64,000 nt of DNA from an uncultured Bacteroidia bacterium. GTDB lineage: Bacteria > Bacteroidota > Bacteroidia > Bacteroidales > UBA932. Positions 62,675-64,000 of the stretch are shown one piece after another. The stretch spans positions 1-64,000 of the forward strand of contig CACYCP010000053.1 of the NCBI GenBank assembly GCA_902772985.1. The letters run 5' to 3'. A program made the translations under genes and the position numbers. Below the pieces are notes generated by a model. It saw only the letters and a list, made by a program, of their open reading frames with translations, did not search any database and was not told where the DNA came from. How positions within the stretch are numbered: position 1 is the first letter of the stretch; each line of letters begins with the position of its first letter.

Positions 62675-64000
62675 ATGCATAGAATTTTTCTGCCAATTTA
62701 TAAGTTCTTTCGGGGCCACAAGGTCCTGATGTGGCTGCTTCTTGTGGCAAGTTCGCTTGTGTTCTCCTGGTTCGGCGCTCATTTGCGTTATGAAGAGGAC
62801 ATTATCAAACTGCTACCACGCTCTTCCACTTCCAATGAACTGAATTTTGGCGAAATCCTCCTCATAGAAAAGATTTTTGTCCAGGTCACCTCGCGGGATA
62901 CGCTTCAGCCCGTAGCCCCGGAAGAACTGGGCGCCATAGTGGAAGCGTACTGCAATGAGTTGCAAAAACGGGACAGCGCCACTCACTACCTGCAGGACAT
63001 TTTGGTTTCTCTTGGCATGGACACGGCCCTGGAAGCCATGGATTTCGGCCTCACACATCTGCCCAGCTTCATAGACACGTCCTGGTATGCCCACATCGAG
63101 CATTTGCTAGAGCCGGAGATTTTCCAGGAGCAGATGGCACGGAACTACCAGATCCTGATGGATGATGAAACCGGCGAGGCGTCACAGCTGGTTTCTATGG
63201 ATCCGCTGAATCTTCGGTCCCTTCTGGACAGTATTCTGGGTGAGGGTGCAGGCAGCGGCATCACCATAGACAACGGACACTTCTTCTGTCCGGACAAGAC
63301 AATGGCCCTGGCCTTCATCTCCCCTTCCTTCCTCTCCACCAATTCCGGCGACGGAAGGCGTTTGGTGAAGATGATGGACCAACTTAAGGATGAAATGGAA
63401 GCCGAGCATCCGGAGATTCGCATCATGATGCACGGCAGCATGCATAACGGTGTCTCCAATGCCGGCAGAATCAGGCTGGACCTGGCCTGGTCCATCGGCC
63501 TGTCTCTGCTTTTGATTCTTATCATAATGATGCTCAGTTTCCACAAGCTGGCATTCGTTTGGCAGCAGATTGTTCCTGTCCTGTACGGCGTTGTCTTCTC
63601 ATTGGCCTGCATGTACTGGATAAAAGGCTACATGTCCCTTATGGCTCTTGGCCTCAGCGCCATTGTGCTGGGTGTAGCCATCAGTTACTGCCTTCATATC
63701 CTTATCCATTATTACTATGTCGGGGATACTGAGCAGATGCTCCGGGAAGAATCCACTCCGGTTTTCCTGGGCTGCATAACCACAATCGGAGCCTTCCTGG
63801 GCCTGCTTTTCACGGAAAGCGACCTGCTCAGGGATTTCGGCCTTTTCGCCACCTTCGCCCTTATCGGCAATACATTTTTCGCACTGGTTTTCCTGCCGCA
63901 TTTCCTTAGTCCGGAACAGATTTTTTATAAACGTACACACGGTTTCCCGCTGGTAGAACGCATCAACAGCCTCCCCTGGGACCGAAATAAATGGTTCATC
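62675..64000 (+). CDS. MMPL/RND-superfamily transporter, N-terminal part (runs off the window)
   Basis: An open frame starts at ATG 62675, six bases after adk, and continues to the last base (442 codons, no stop). The product has an N-terminal membrane helix (VLMWLLLVASSLVFSWFG). A periplasmic domain follows at about residues 40-265, with the RND-typical tail where LRMDLAWS-like sequence leads into the membrane. Then come at least five helices (IGLSLLLILIIMMLSF, YGVVFSLACMYWIKG, LGLSAIVLGVAISYCLHILIH). This resembles the sterol-sensing-like half of MMPL exporters for lipids or hydrophobic compounds. The second half must lie beyond the window. The substrate is unknown. Confidence 0.85.
   Translation, partial: MHRIFLPIYKFFRGHKVLMWLLLVASSLVFSWFGAHLRYEEDIIKLLPRSSTSNELNFGEILLIEKIFVQVTSRDTLQPVAPEELGAIVEAYCNELQKRDSATHYLQDILVSLGMDTALEAMDFGLTHLPSFIDTSWYAHIEHLLEPEIFQEQMARNYQILMDDETGEASQLVSMDPLNLRSLLDSILGEGAGSGITIDNGHFFCPDKTMALAFISPSFLSTNSGDGRRLVKMMDQLKDEMEAEHPEIRIMMHGSMHNGVSNAGRIRLDLAWSIGLSLLLILIIMMLSFHKLAFVWQQIVPVLYGVVFSLACMYWIKGYMSLMALGLSAIVLGVAISYCLHILIHYYYVGDTEQMLREESTPVFLGCITTIGAFLGLLFTESDLLRDFGLFATFALIGNTFFALVFLPHFLSPEQIFYKRTHGFPLVERINSLPWDRNKWFI

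Noticed and set aside
1..64000. CRISPR arrays, prophage or SusC/SusD polysaccharide-utilisation loci
   Set aside because: No regularly spaced repeats, phage structural genes, integrase, or TonB-dependent SusC-like gene are seen anywhere in the window.

Overview
The window looks like chromosomal DNA of a Bacteroidales bacterium, probably an uncultured gut or rumen lineage of roughly 50% GC. The evidence is the TamL lipoprotein, tatA/tatC beside valS, the parA-parB-DUF5683-lytic transglycosylase cluster, a GIN-domain (DUF2807) protein, many lipoproteins, glycosidases of families GH20, GH38, GH51 and GH95, a fimbrillin-like surface lipoprotein, a lack of Shine-Dalgarno sequences, and repeated TAnnTTTG promoter elements. 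The species cannot be fixed from the sequence alone.

Layout. 1-3.95 kb is accessory: the tail of an IS30-type transposase, a MORN-like repeat protein whose two halves differ strongly in GC, an orphan lipoprotein and a scrap of a beta-barrel gene. 3.95-18.8 kb is mostly housekeeping: a TrmH/SpoU methyltransferase and an arginine-decarboxylase-like enzyme diverge from tamL; rarA and a Ca2+/Na+ exchanger follow; a lipoprotein and an M6 metalloprotease form a coupled pair; then queA, a glycerolipid acyltransferase, a GH20 hexosaminidase and rlmD run leftward. 18.85-19.29 kb is a very AT-rich non-coding stretch before an XRE regulator, a degenerate dihydroorotate dehydrogenase-like protein and cinA. 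21.5-28.5 kb is a leftward run valS, thioesterase, tatA, tatC, ABC-F, GIN protein.

28.6-33.4 kb holds maf and a compact unit of hypB, a 951-residue iron-sulfur flavoprotein, hypA and a small membrane protein, with no hydrogenase subunit in sight; the flavoprotein carries an exact 30-bp tandem duplication inside a ferredoxin motif. A tRNA-Arg(CCG), a GH38 enzyme, fabD, pyruvate:ferredoxin oxidoreductase and an M16 peptidase follow. 43.8-47.8 kb is a leftward unit of a VanX-like dipeptidase, a 45-residue peptide gene easily missed because of its size, and a fimbrillin-like lipoprotein ending in a DNA/RNA non-specific nuclease. 47.9-53.8 kb couples an Na+/phosphate symporter to GH51 and GH95 glycosidases. 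The right end has priA, the parAB cluster, an exported helix-hairpin-helix/beta-barrel protein, hpt, adk and the first 442 codons of an MMPL/RND transporter that runs off the window.

The most interesting parts are the hypB-flavoprotein-hypA-membrane protein unit, the dipeptidase-peptide-surface nuclease unit, and a bimodal distance between TAnnTTTG elements and start codons, which suggests that about half of the promoters seen here make leaderless or nearly leaderless mRNAs.
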